64,000 bases of DNA from Membranipora membranacea (taxonomy: Eukaryota > Bryozoa > Gymnolaemata > Cheilostomatida > Membraniporidae): contig OU612072.1 of assembly GCA_914767715.1 (NCBI GenBank), forward strand, positions 13,206,001 to 13,270,000. The letters are read 5' to 3'. Of the stretch, positions 26,045 through 38,560 are shown in pieces. Under the pieces are notes generated by a model that had not been told where the DNA came from, made no database searches, and was given only the letters and a program-made list of their open reading frames with translations. Position 1 is the stretch's first letter; every line of letters begins with the position of its first letter. The translations under genes and the position numbers were made by a program.

Positions 26045-29000
26045 ATGGCGAGCAGGGTGATAATCGTATTGATAGCTGCTGTATTGGTTGACTCATCGCT
26101 TGCGACTAGCTTGACGAGGAAAGGTGAGTCTACATAGTTGATGTTTGCTAGCAAAGAGAGCCTTGTCAGGTATGTCACAACCCGAAGTAGGATTGGACTG
26201 ACCACCAATTATTTGTCAGCACTAATCACACAACAAAACATGGTGTCTCAACTTTTATCTTTTTGGACGACGAATTGAGGAACAGCGGCATTAACAGAAA
26301 TTGAACAATCCAGTTGGGAAGTTGACATAATATTTGAACTAGAAATTTGCAGAATTGATCTTTGGTGAGTTCGGGCAAAACATGATACAGCTTTACTACT
26401 ATAACTAGCAGTTCATCTTGCTGATGGTTTTTGCTTCTGAATCATTTTGCACCAACTCGCTCTGCTTTTTGTAAGCGTCTGCCAACCTTTTGTTGGTACT
26501 CGAGCTCTTTGAGTCTCCTTATGAATGTACACTTGTATCGTAACTTTGGTTGACCTCTGCTAGGAGATCCGTCTTTCAGTTGAGTGAAGAGTATTTGCTT
26601 TGGTAAAGGGTTCTCATTTTGCTTGCGGACATGATCGGTCCATGTTAGTGTTTGCTGGCCAAGCGGGTAATTTTGAGTATTTTCTTGTTGCTTATGCGGT
26701 GCCACCATTTGATGTTGAGAATGTGCCTCAGGTGTCTCATACTCTATGCAGTAAGCCTTTGGGATATAATGTGATATCCATTCCATGATTCCACACCATA
26801 CAGTTGCGTGGTGGACTGCAGCTTTGGTCTTACTGGTAAGGTGCTTTTTATCCCATACTCGTTCTCGCAGCCCCCCCCCCCCCCCCCCCCGAACCAAAGC
26901 AGTGGATGCATTTGAGTTCCTGGATTTCAGTTCTTTGTTTAGTTTGTTCGTGTCTGACATGGTTTACACGAGATATTTGAAGTGGCTCACTCTGCATAGA
27001 TCTTGATAATCAATATTGATATTCAGGCCCTCGGTGTCAGATCTTTGCACTGACTGGTACACCATCTCTGTTTTTTTAAATTGATCTTTAGTCCAAATGC
27101 CTTTGCTACATCAGAAACTTTGTGATGTTTGCTTGGCATCATCAAAGCTGTGAGCAATGAAGGCTGTGTGGTCCGCAAACATCAATTCTCTCACTTATAT
27201 ATCATTAGTTTTGCGTTTTAATTTAAACTGGTTGACATTGAAGAGATCTGCCTTGGGGCGGCTTTGGAAAAGGACTCCCTTGTTACAGTCATTGAATGCA
27301 TGAGTAAGAGTTGCAGTGAGGAATAAGAAAACAGCTTCGGTGCTATAACATCTTAGTTTAACCCCATTATATACCGCTAACGAAATCTGAGAGTTCTATC
27401 ATCAAGCTTACTCTGGCTTCCATTTTTTCATGCAAGGCTTAGGTTGGTGAACTTCTGCGGGCAGCCGTATCTCTTTAGCAACCTCCATAGGGCAGTAATA
27501 TTCGAAGTGTGTAATGCTTTAGAAAAGTTAACGAACACCTTGTTTAGTGGCACATTTTGCTCGATGCACTTCACCTGTACCCGTTTCAGACGGAACACCA
27601 TATCCACTGTACCCCTGCGGGCTTGAAAGCTGCGCTGGGCCTTTGGAGAAACTGGGAGAAACAGGAGTGTATATTCAGTAAAACTCGTGCAAACACTTTC
27701 CCTGGTATGAAAAGAAGTGAGATGCTTCGATTGTTACCGCAGATACATCTATCAGCCTCCTTGGATATGGTAACCAGCTGTGCATCTTTCCAGTACTGCT
27801 GCACTTCATTTTTCTTCCATGCTTTCTTTATGATAATGGTAAGCGCTTGCGATACTCTTTCACCTCCAACTCTTATGATCTCTGAATGTATTCATCGGCA
27901 CCTGGTGACTTTCCATCGCATAGCATTCCAACAGGCTTTCTGACTCCCTTAATTTCTGGATTGCTTCATCCATCCAATCCTGAGAGGATGCCTGCTTGGT
28001 ATTGTGAGTTGTTGCAGGTGTTACTGTGGTGTCTTTGTTCAAAAGTTGATCGAAGTGCTCAGTCAATCTGAGCAGCAGGTCTGGTTTCTCTGACAACACA
28101 TTTTGTCCTTCTTTTTCCGAGAGTTTTGAATGATGGCTTACTCTCGGACCCGATATCACTCTCATGCTCTGGTAGAAGCCTTTTGGATCAATGAAGTCAG
28201 GCGGTTCCAATAGGTTGGTCGCATTGTCTGTCGATCATTGGTTCTTTAGCTCACTGCACCGTTGCTGTAGTCATTTGTGTGCCTAATTATATTTGGCATT
28301 GGTAGATTGTATGGTTTAGTCCACCATCTCTGATCGTGCTTCATTCTTGATCTTTATCATCCCAAGTAGTTCGGTGTCGTTATCATCATTCATGCTTCTT
28401 TCCGATGGTGACCAGTTTGTCATTAGATGTTTCATACAGTATGTTCTTAATATTCTCCCACTGCTCTTCCACTGGTGTGTCAAGCATTTGATCATATTCT
28501 TCTAATTTATCAGATAGTGCCTCTTTCTGCTTTGCCATTACAGATTGAACTTTTATCTTGTTAACATACAGCTTCAATTTCTTACTTTATATTAATTTTG
28601 AAATTCATTTGCAAATGATGAGGATTACTTTCGAAACCAACATTATTTGATGAATGCTGCACTTTGCGCCTCTATTTACCCAGGTGTTCTAGAAATCTTG
28701 AATATCTCGTATCCATGAATTTTTGTGCGCTGGATGATGGTTGAAGTAGGTGTTAGTAATGGCAAGCTGGTGTGCAGAACACAGGGCAAGGAGGATTTCT
28801 CCATTGTTGTTTGCTCTACCGCAGTTGCTGATGTACTTTAGGCCATATGTGGTGGTCTGATCCTACTCCGGCGTAGAAGTCTATCAGCATAATTATTTTG
28901 TCTGCAATTGGAATGTCTTTGAGCACCTGGCTGAGCTCGTCATAGAAACCCTCAAATGTTTCTGGTGGGTGTGGGTTCGGATTGCCATAAAATATCCTTG

Positions 29001-31051
29001 GCTCTAACTAACTGATTCTCCTTTACCATCTCTAGAATTCGGCAGGAGTTATATATGCTACGGACACTGTTGCCTCTGTGAATCTACATCATTATTTTGT
29101 AGTAAATAACTGTGCATGTCAGAGAAATGGTAACAAGTACATACAGTTAGCAGAACATGAATGTGAGAAGTTTACTCAGTATGACAACATCACCAGACTG
29201 ACTCACACCCACAGCTGCCCTCCAGGACTCAGATTTAGTGCGAAGAGTTGTGTCTGTGTGCACACTCCAGAGGTAGCCTGTGATGGTTGTGGACCACTAG
29301 GTAGGTAATTTTTTCAAACTAAATACAGCTCGCTATGGATTTGTTTCTCGGATCCAGATATTAAAGAAATGAGCCAATATAACTGTGAGGATGACTATCA
29401 CTGTATTTCCCTCTTAGCTAATTGTGAATTAACTAATAGCATGACTGCCGTGAAAAACTTTTGTATGCTAACTAAAGAGTATGTGCAACAGATACACACT
29501 TATTCATATCATCGAAGATACTTGTGTGCAGCCATCTTATGTTTCTTTTAGTGTGTGAAGTGGAAGGCAATAAAAGATTTGAAAGTCTAATTGCACTGAG
29601 GAGAGCTGGTGATTGTGAAAGGTTAGTTTTTGGATATTGTTGTTATGACAGTGTGCAGTTTATGCCAAGTAGTCTGTAATACAAATTTACCCAAGAGATA
29701 AACAGACCATAGATTTTGTTAAATTGAGGAAACATTTAAGCCTACAAACCAAATGAACATCCATACTAAGATTTTATCCTGCCTTTCATCAAAATAGTAC
29801 AATGCCATGATATGACGTCATGCTGAAATCAATATCTTTCAGAACCAGTGTTTAATCAGCTTTCCAATAAAATTTAAAAATCAGGCAATGTTGGTATCAT
29901 AACCGTGTCCAAGCCTGATGCTTATACCTGCAAAGCAAGAAATGATATAACCGATTTTTTGTCCATATTTTGCAGTGCTAACAAGATAACTCAAGAGGTG
30001 CTTGCAGGTTGCGTTACAAAGGACGGTGTCGCACTCACTTTGCTAAATCTGAGATTTAGAGCTGCTGATAGTGAACATAATTGCGCCACAATTTATGCAG
30101 AGGGTGAGAACTTCCATGAGACTTATGAACAAACTTTCATCAATAATTCACAGAATTACTGCTTGATAAACTCAAAACACTTCCGCCATTGTCATTGCCA
30201 AAATATTAGAAAATGATGGATAGCTCCCATTTTCACAAAGTTCCACTTTTGTCTAACAATTAACAGCTTGTTTGCTTCTAATCAGCACACACACTCTTAT
30301 ACTGAATGTTATAGATGATAGGCTTACTACTAAGCTACGCCATAATTCTAAAATGTAAAGAAAAATTAAACCTAAAATGCATTATATGGCAATAACTCAC
30401 ATTTTAACATATTAATGCTCCATTACTTTCAGGCTGCGAGCGAGCCATTGAATGTTACAATCTTCTGTGGGTTCCGGAAAGTAAGGGAGACATCATCGGA
30501 GACAACAACGCACGAAACTTTCTGTGGTATGTAATTATTCAACCTTTTTGGTCCAAGTGGTAAATGTCAGTAGAATGCTAGATTATTGTCATAGAAAAAA
30601 ATAGGGCGTTTATAACTTTGATCTAGCCTCTGATAGATTTATGAAGAGATGAAATTTTGAGAAGATGATTGTGCAGGAAGTTTCTCTTTCCTTCAAAATT
30701 ATCATCTTTTTCCTGTCATTTTTTCTCATTATTGCGTTAATCATTCTTTTTCAATTCTTAATTTTTAGATTTTAATTAATTGTTTTAGTCAACCAATAAT
30801 AAAATAATGATTGATTAACTTACAATAATTATTTATTATTTAATTAATAATAATTGATTACTTAAAATGAATTAATAAAGAATAATTCATCAATTTTTTG
30901 CAGTGAAAACAACAAAGAGGCACAGAAATGTTTTAAGTGTGTGGAGAATAGTGGTTGCCAGATAGCGGGCGAATTCAGAAACAGTCTCAGGGAGACGGCT
31001 GCTGCTCTGTGCCCTCATCTACAAGACTTCACATGTCCAGCGGATGTCTAA
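26045..31051 (+). CDS. Secreted protein with CBM14-like chitin-binding domain, six exons
   Basis: Six exons join in phase to exactly 258 codons: 26045-26123, 29046-29300, 29552-29621, 29976-30103, 30433-30526 and 30904-31051. All introns are GT..AG. The ATG (26,045) opens a clear signal peptide (MASRVIIVLIAAVLVDSSLA), so the protein is secreted. Exon 2 encodes a peritrophin-A/CBM14-like module of about 60 residues with NGNKYIQLAEHECEKF, then SCPPGLRFSAKSCVCVH and a final C. This is the usual six-cysteine spacing with the CP.GL.F core, which in known proteins binds chitin. Exons 3-6 encode a second cysteine-rich, helical part (..CERAIECYNLLWVPES.., ..KCFKCVENSGCQ..) that I do not recognise. 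The peptide ends ..CPHLQDFTCPADV. It lacks transmembrane segments. Intron 1 (2.9 kb) holds a dead RTE-type LINE on the opposite strand. The role could be barrier or immune lectin (inference). Confidence 0.85.
26410..29035 (-). mobile_element. RTE-like LINE, degenerate
   Basis: Minus-strand fragments of one non-LTR element follow in order. Endonuclease part: about 29,030-28,600 (..FYDELSQVLKDIPIADKIIM..). RT part: 28,210-27,586 (..YWKDAQLVTISKEADRCI.., ..NNRSISLLFIPGKVFARVLL..). C-terminal part: 26,960-26,442 (..LPKQILFTQLKDGSPSRGQP..). These match the RTE-type endonuclease-reverse transcriptase arrangement. Stops and frameshifts split every domain, so it is inactive. It sits in intron 1 of the CBM14-like gene in antisense orientation. 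A related piece lies in the right palindrome arm (51,075-51,720). Confidence 0.8.
26868..26890 (+). repeat. Poly-C tract
   Basis: About twenty consecutive C residues inside the RTE remnant; the length is prone to sequencing error. Confidence 0.9.
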
Positions 31052-31429
31052 ACCTCTGTCAATTCCTGCTGTAAAAGAGTTTAAATCAATACTGACTTCC
31101 CTTTTTCATTGCATGCTTAATTAGTCTGATCAAGCTATGTAGATTTTCCCAAAAGAAGACTGGACATATTAACCCGTGATTTGTTATGCCTGACATGTTA
31201 TAAACTTCATCTCACTATGAATCATGGTTCCATAACGCATACAATATTCATTTATCTTGAAATGGTTTAACCTTGAAATATTCTAACCGGACAAATTCCA
31301 AAATGACAGCCAAAGTATTATCATTTTACATCTACTGGACAACAAGTAAAAAGAGATGATAAAGCTTTTTTTAGAATTTCTATGATGGCACAAAATAACA
31401 GAAAGAAAATTGTCAAGAAATCTAAATTG

Positions 31430-31590
31430 CCTACCTATTGGATCACAAACAACACATGTTACATCTTGAGTACGCACAGAGTAATATGAGTCCTTCTGGG
31501 CAGCTGTGGGTGTGAGTTAGTCCGGTCGCGTTGTTGTACTGTGTGTACATGTTACCATTTCTCTGGCATGAACAGTTATGAACTACAATG
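31430..31590 (-). pseudogene. Relic of the CBM14-like exon
   Basis: The minus strand matches exon 2 of the gene at 26,045-31,051. Shared strings are TGCCAGAGAAATGGTAACA, CTAACTCACACCCACAGCTG and a donor-like AATAG|GTAGGC at the same place. The relic lacks the middle part encoding EHECEKF and part of the CP.GL.F core region, so it cannot form a full domain. It is inverted and sits about 400 bp past the end of the parent gene and just outside the core palindrome arm. Confidence 0.75.
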
Positions 31591-31691
31591 CAATGTAGTT
31601 AGTTAGCAGAGGCAATGTGATCCAAGGAGCTGTTTTAGAGTAACATATTGTCCCGTTCACGTATGTGTGCTCATTTTTATAAGAAAAAGAT

Positions 31692-31925
31692 AAAGTGCCA
31701 GCTTTTAATGCAATGCATATATTACCCATAGTAAGGGTACTTGGTATGTGGGGTGAACTTTTGGTTCCTGCTTCTAAAATAGAAAGACCTGAAGATACCC
31801 TCCCAATACCACCTTGTAACATTGCAAGAGCCCTCATAGCCCCTCATTACTGCTTTAGGCTCATGATATCTGTTTACACAGCTGCCGTGATTGGCGTTCG
31901 ATGCACCCGATTCCCCGATGACTGA
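31692..31925 (+). other. ORF shared by both arm ends (left copy)
   Basis: An open frame of about 76 codons (..NAMHILPIVRVLGMWGELLV..) is nearly identical to the minus-strand frame at 46,981-47,358, with one in-frame codon indel and few changes. There is no recognised domain or signal peptide. It may be chance conservation from recent duplication. Confidence 0.3.
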
Positions 31926-32703
31926 ATAGTTGGAGGGTAGATGTACTTATCATTGTACTAGGCCCTCTACTATATCTGTATGATCAGGGGCCAATGTCGC
32001 TGACCTCTGGTGGTGATATCACTATTTATCAACTCTCTGATTTGGGCAACTAAAGCCGTGAAAATGTATGATGAAATCAAAACAACCTGTTTATGTCGAG
32101 ATAAGAAATTTCGAAACAAGATTTATTATTGAGGCGTAGAGGTACCAACGCATTTTCTAATTAAAAAGTAATTCATTGTTAGCAGATTATATCAAAATAT
32201 TGAGAGAACAAGCCAGGTCATCAAAGCATTTTCATGTGAAAACTTATTTTTAGCAGATTATGATTTGCAACATGCTCATAAATTATCATCCATATATATT
32301 TTGGTACTCAGTTCACATCGTGTTGAGAAAATTACTCAGAAAACCACAAATGGAGCAATATAAGCATTGATCTATACACAGGAGGAAACGAGGATGATCA
32401 GAAGAATAGCATTTGGTGTTTTTGTCCTTATTGTAATAAATCTGTAAAATAATTAATTTGTCACAACTTGACAGAAATCAGATCCTTATGAATAATGAGC
32501 ATGACACACACCTGTCGATTTTTTTCTGAGTTGTTGGTATATGGTATGGTAAGCCTGCATAAGTTTTTGCTTGATTATCGACTGACAGGTTGAATGATTG
32601 ACTGACTGATTTAAAAACTAAGTTAAAGAATAGTTATGAATGAACAAGATACAGAGAACGGCAGCAGACATGTCTTACCTGTCCAACGCACACATCTAAC
32701 TTA

Positions 32704-32970
32704 CACTGTGCAAAATCGGTTCCTATTCAGAGCTTATTCCAAGCGGGATAATGATTGTATAAATAGATGAAGTTATACCTACATTGTATAATTACAATTG
32801 AATTGAATAAGTTGTCTACTTATACCATACATTGAATAATTATGGTTGCATGATTTTGCCGGGAATGTGGTATAATCATTGTATAAAGTGGAATAATGAA
32901 GGTATAAACATGATTATTCAGAGTTATGCCCAGTGTATAATCATTGAATAGGAACTGATTTTGCACAGTG
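32704..32970. mobile_element. MITE, 267 bp
   Basis: Terminal inverted repeats CACTGTGCAAAATC..TTCCTATTCA end the element at both sides. It is flanked by TTA target duplications (32,701-32,703 and 32,971-32,973). The right palindrome arm has one TTA and no element at the same place (46,046-46,048), so the edges are certain. The 3-bp TWA-type duplication suggests a PIF/Harbinger-type mobiliser. The internal sequence is rich in short TATAATCATT-type repeats and has no ORF. Confidence 0.9.
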
Positions 32971-33929
32971 TTACACTTCGGCCTTGTCTCATGAACACAG
33001 CATATTCAATATGTAGCCTAAGAATATTTAGATCAGTTAGTTTAGATCACGCTGCAACACGCTGCACCACGCTGAATCATGCTTCCTCGCCCTGCAAAAT
33101 TCAATCAGTATTTTACGCGAATGATCTTAATTTTTCATAGATCATACCTTTCTCAATATTAGGATTCCAACACTGCTTACATGATGGACCAAGTAAGGAA
33201 CACTAGATGTGATGCAAAAGAATGTCTTGATTCATAGTTAATTGATTCATATAGGTAGATAGACTTGATTGTTCAAAAAAGAACGGAGACATCTCATTTA
33301 TTACTTTGTCAGAGTAGATGATGAATGATGGGGGATGATATGATACCAATCTTACAATCTGACTATTGATGTCCAATAATTAGTCTCAGACCGTTGTTAC
33401 CAAAAAATTCCAACATGGAAATCTGCAACAAATTAATGTGACTTTCAAATCACATTCAATTAGATCACATGACTATAGGCTACGATGACCACTTATTGAA
33501 ATGTGTTGTATTCAATAGCACCTGAATGTCATCTATCTATGAAAACGTAATCATAAAAATCAAGTTGAAAAGAAGTTGATTAGATAGCCAGGTAGTTGAC
33601 CAATAGAAAATTTATTTGACTGGAACATCGCATATTTAAGCTGTCATTTCAATAATAGCTCAGCAAGATTTCACAATTGGTAGGTGTATTTCTTATTTGA
33701 CTAGAGCCGTTGATAATCTGAATGATCAGGAGGCAAGGTCACTGAGAGAACAAGCCAGGTCATCGAAGGATTTTCATGTGAAAACTGATTTTAGCAGATT
33801 ATAATTTGCAGCATGCTCATATTGTCATACATATATATTTAGGCTCTCCTTTCAAGCAGTGGTGAGAAAATTAGTAAGAAAACCACAAATGGAGCGATGG
33901 AACCTTTGATCTGTACACTTAGAGAATGA

Positions 33930-34330
33930 TACCTTACAAATTTTGTCCGCGACGAACAAGAAATCGTTTGCATCTTTCCGAATTGCTATAGTTTTCCCTC
34001 CATTGACTTTTAGGATGACTAGAGCTGTACCAACAAAATATAACGCACGCAAATGCTGACAATAAACACACTGTCGTTGTGCTATTGTTCTATGCTATTG
34101 TACTATGCTATCGTACAATATCATATCCCTTTCACCCAACTTGCCAAAGAGTCTATGTTACCTCAATGGCCATGAATTGGGACTACTCAAATCCAACAAT
34201 ATTTGGGTAGTGATTACCTTGCGCTCCAACGTAGATGGAAGGAGGATAAAACAATACTGACAGGTTAGCAATCTGAAGCCAAAGTGCGGTCTTAGCTCAG
34301 AGTTTTGGTCAGTGCTGGTGGCCTGGGTGG
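33930..34330 (+). repeat. 0.45-kb repeat, copy a
   Basis: Marked by TTTTGTCCGCGACGAACAAG, AGAGCTGTACCAACAAAATA, CCTCAATGGCCATGAATTGG and ending near GCTCAGAGTTTTGGTCAGTG. Also found inverted at 36,118-36,650 and direct at 37,556-37,965, and mirrored three times in the right arm. No coding content; possibly the ends of an unclassified transposon. Confidence 0.75.
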
Positions 34331-35844
34331 TGCAGGCACGTATTTCTAGGGGAGGCAGGGAGGCCTTGCCTCCCTTAGAAAGCTGAATGGAGTGGTCCAA
34401 AAATGATATAATTGATTATTTCATCTCTGAATCAGGTCTTTTGGGATTTCCATTTGCTAATTAAATGCCTTAAAATTGCTTAATAACGGCACCCCCCTAT
34501 TGATGCTTCTGACTAGCCTCGGAATTTTGCCTCCCCTACCATTTCTTTCTTAACGGCCTTGTTCTTCATCTCATCATTGATAGCAGTAATTGGTAGGCAG
34601 AGAATTCTTGCTCACATTTCCTGCCTCAGCTGAGGTCATGAACCTGATCTGTCAGTTTCACTTCCTATAGAGTAAACCAGAGGCACATCTGTTGATCACA
34701 TTTTAAGATTCTCAAACATCAAAGGTTTAAAAATGTTGGAATATCATTTGAACTGATTCAACTGCAAATTTGGGTTAGTATGTCAAGGGCTGATGTCATT
34801 ATTTCACCTAATTTGAATGCATCCCTTAAAAAGGACAATCTGTTTTGGAAAACTATTTGCTGACCAGGTAATCACTCTGATATGTAGCCTCAATTTATAA
34901 TATTTGAGCTATACAGACTACATCACCTCAAATATCCAATACCTGTAGCAATAGTAGCAATTGATTACCCAGCGTCAATTTTCCGTAAGCAAGTTTTTGA
35001 TATATGCAAGCTTATCAAAGAATTCAATTCGGAAATTACCGATTTAGTTAGATGAGTATTTGTGAGCGCTTGAAAGTCATTTAAGATGAATAATGGGCTT
35101 GAGATGCGTCAAAATGTATCCTACATGCGCAAAAAAGCTTTCTTTCTATACGAGTATTTATGATTACTTGGAAATCATTTAAGATGAATAATGAGCTTGA
35201 GATGCGTTAAAATTTATCCATCTTACACTATAAAGCCTATCTTCCAACCAGTCTGCAGCGACTCATGACAGGTTTGGTGGATGTTTTGTGGAGAGAAAAT
35301 GTGCTTGGCTGGTCTTCAAAGCATAATTTTAAATTTAATGGGACACTTTTTTGCTACTTTATTAGCTTTAAAATGTTTCACAACCTTGGCATTAGCCTCT
35401 AAGAACTTGGCACTCGTCGAAGACTGGTATATGGAGCCTGGTATACAAACAATAAGTTCTAGGGGAGGCAAAAGAGGCACGACCTTCCCAAAAAAGCTAA
35501 TTACAATAGCCTAAAACACTATAATTGAATAATTCATACCAACATCATCTCCTCTCGGATTTCAATATCAACCAAAATCACCTGCAAAACCTCATCATCG
35601 TCAACAGTTGTGTGCCAATTGGCTACACCACCTCCTGCCCCTAATAAAGGATTTATTAACGGGATCAAACATAGGTGTGGGTATTCAGAACGTTTGAGAA
35701 AAGTGAAATGGAGTGGACATGTGTTTGAAGAGCATCTCATGGGTACAAATTACAATCGGATATGATGTGGCCTCACCAGCGTCAGTTGTTGTTTGGAATG
35801 TTCGGATATGTTTAGGCCTTGCTTGTGATGGTGGTAGCTTAGAA

Positions 35845-36100
35845 CTTTTTGATAAACAACTATAAAATTCTACATCAAAACCAATATATTGGCCATAAAT
35901 TTATTCTGCTTGGAGATTGTAATATTAATTGGAATTCATCAACAACCGAAAAAACACATTTAGAGCAGAGCTTTATGTCTGCAGGGCTATTACAGCAAGT
36001 TGATGGGATTTCATACATGAGCAATTTAGGGAGAAAGGTTATCAGACCATAACTATGTGAAAATTATATGTTGGTCTAAAAAACATGATGGCACTTCAAG
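35845..36100 (+). pseudogene. CR1-like LINE endonuclease fragment
   Basis: Contains NQYIGHKFILLGDCNINW and LLQQVDGISYMSNLGRK, the same segment as in the longer LINE at 52,968-57,107 (GHKFILLGDFNI..). The GDxN pattern is the apurinic endonuclease active-site region. It is truncated at both ends and lies in the core palindrome, so it predates the duplication. Confidence 0.7.
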
Positions 36101-36117
36101 AGATTGGTTTTGGGTGC

Positions 36118-36650
36118 CACCAGCCAAGCCACCAGCATTGACCAACATTCTGAGCTAAGACCGCACTTTGGCTACAAATTGCTCACTAGTTGTCAGTATT
36201 TTGTTATCCCCCTCCCATCTTTGTTGGCGCGCAAGGAAATCACCACGCAAATATTGTTGGATTTGATCCCCCTTCAGTCAACTGCTGCTGGGTTATGTTG
36301 GGTAATTATGTTCGCTGTGTCGATCCTGAGTAGTCCCAATTCATGGTCATTGTCACTTTGTCAAGTTGGTGAAAGGGATATGTTATTGTACAATAGCATA
36401 TCTACAATCTCGTTGTTAATATGTGATTATGTTTTAATCAACCAAATCACATGTTAACATGTTGATTGTCAGCATTATTGCTTCAGTTATTTTTTGTTGG
36501 TACAGCTCTATTTATCCTCAAAGTCAATATACGGAATTCTATAGCATTTTGGGGGGATAATTCTTACAAGCAATTCCTTGTTCGTCGCGGAAAAAATTTG
36601 TTGTGTCATCAACCAATTTATTCGGCTGTTTCTTGTAATAGTCCAGTGGC
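36118..36650 (-). repeat. 0.45-kb repeat, copy b (inverted)
   Basis: Inverted relative to copies a and c. Together with copy a it brackets the LINE endonuclease fragment as a 2.7-kb unit with inverted ends (33,930-36,650). It carries an extra hairpin-like insert around 36,415-36,464 (AATATGTGATTATG..CAAATCACATGTT). Confidence 0.7.
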
Positions 36651-37555
36651 AGCCTACCAAAAATGTGGCTAGATAAACAACTTCATTTGCAAAATTGGAT
36701 GGATTAATTCTAAGGTTTGATTCTAGGACAGTTTTTTGAGGTGGTCGCAATGGTGATGATGTACTTTACACAAAGTTGCACAATAGGCAGCAAATTGCCA
36801 AAGACGCTGTCGAGAATGGCCAAAATTGCTGTTTTTTTTTAGATTTCAAAGGTCTGTCCTGTGCTCACCTTATGAGTGGTGCCACTCAAACTCTACAATC
36901 ACATTTAAACATACCTCAGTCAGCTTTTGGTATAATATCAGCTTAACATCTCAATTATTAAGTGAATGACCAACCTTATAAAAAGTGATAAAGTGAAAAA
37001 TGCTGCCGACAAAAGGGAAAGTGATGAAAAATGATGATATGGTTTCAAAACTTCCAAAATCTGAAAGAACATGTCATAATTATTGGATCTACAAGTTTAC
37101 ATGGGTCTGCTATCATAAATTTCCGAGACGTGGCCAACAACGGTTGTAATACCCCATTATATCACCTGTATATAACTATCATTGAAACGACACTGCTGTT
37201 TCGATTTTGCAGACGCCTCAACAACTGACTACAAATGTTCGTATCGATCTAATTTTTTTTTGGTGGTTTTGTATTGACTCCATCAATGACCAAAAAATTT
37301 TTTTCAGCATTACGCACCTTTCTGATGATACTTGAATGAGTTAACTTTTGCTTTACGCGCTATCAAACTTTATGAAGACGATTTTTATGATACCGTAATG
37401 GAAACCTAAGAATACGCACTATTTGAAAAACGACACACTCAGAGCATTAAAAAACTGGTGTCTTGTGATGAGAGGGTCAATAAACAGCCACTATGAAAAA
37501 GTCAAATCAATATGAACATTCGAAGCCTGATTTTTAGGCAGCAGCATAATTTAAA

Positions 37556-37965
37556 AAGTAGCACTACAGATTTTGTTCGCAACGAACAAGAGTTATCCAT
37601 ATTGCTATAGAACTCATTCCATTGACTGCTAGGTTAAATTGAGCTGTACCAACAATAAAAGATAACAGCTGTAGCAAATGCTAACAATCAACACTGTGCT
37701 ATTGTTCAATATTATCGATTTACACCAACTTGACAAGGTGTCCATGTTGCCTCAATGGCCATGAAATGAGACCACACAGCATTGACGCTGCAGACTAATG
37801 ACACCCCAACAACAATCGGCAGCAGTTGGCTGAAGGGGATCAAATCCAATAATATTTTCTTGGCGATTACCCTGCACTCTATCATAGACTGGTGCAGGAT
37901 AAAAACTTGCTCACAAGTAAGCACTCTCTAGCACAGGTTTAGGCTGAGCTCAGAATTTTGGTCTT
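37556..37965 (+). repeat. 0.45-kb repeat, copy c
   Basis: Third copy in the left arm, carrying TTTTGTTCGCAACGAACAAG, GAGCTGTACCAACAATAAAA and CTCAATGGCCATGAAATGAG. It is the most diverged of the three. Confidence 0.7.
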
Positions 37966-37974
37966 GAAGTTTGA

Positions 37975-38560
37975 AGTGTGAAGTTCGTTTATTGCTTTAT
38001 TATTCTCCATCCATCCTATGATAAGTTGATAGCATCAAATGCATGGCACATAAATGGAAAAATAAAATAAAAAAGAGTCTTGAGCTGCATCGGTTGAAAA
38101 TTCGCAGGTAGAATTCGAAAATTTTCTTTTTTACTTTTGGTTGTTCTACACTTGGATGGCTTGTATTTAGCTTTCTTTGCTCTGCGGGCAGATTTTCTGT
38201 TTGTATTTATTCTAATACGACGGTTCAGGGAGTGATGATCGTTGTCGGCTATTTCAGCGAATTGTTCACTCCAAGAGGTGAGCGGGAAAATTTTATGGCC
38301 GCCAGTGCTAGATTGTCAAGTCTCTGTTCATAGTTGTCAGGGAATGGCAGCATAATCCGAGTAGCAGGGCGCTGGATCCCCTCTAATTTTGTTTTGTCAG
38401 TGTCTGATAGCAGATTGGGCCATGCAGGGCAGGCGTTGGCGATTACAGACTTAATAATAGCTACGTAGAAGGATTTTAGGCCATCGCTGGAGACATGATT
38501 TGGGATTTGCCATTTCCGCTAGGAATCCACAAGCTACCTTTTCAACTCACAAATTAATTA
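37975..38560 (-). pseudogene. LINE 3' fragment (RT C-terminus and 3' UTR), left
   Basis: The minus strand encodes remnants of the C-terminal region of a non-LTR ORF2, matching the right-arm copy at 40,780-41,355. A short (ATGG)n-like tail lies near 38,010-38,030. It is inactive and shared by both arms, so it predates the palindrome. Confidence 0.65.

Noticed and set aside
35281-35514. 77-codon ORF shared with 43,819-44,010
   Set aside because: The frames diverge at their C-termini and no family is recognised; probably chance within the repeat.
37031-37228. 65-codon ORF shared by both arms (mirror at 42,117-42,314)
   Set aside because: Conservation is explained by arm duplication; there is no domain, splice context or signal peptide.
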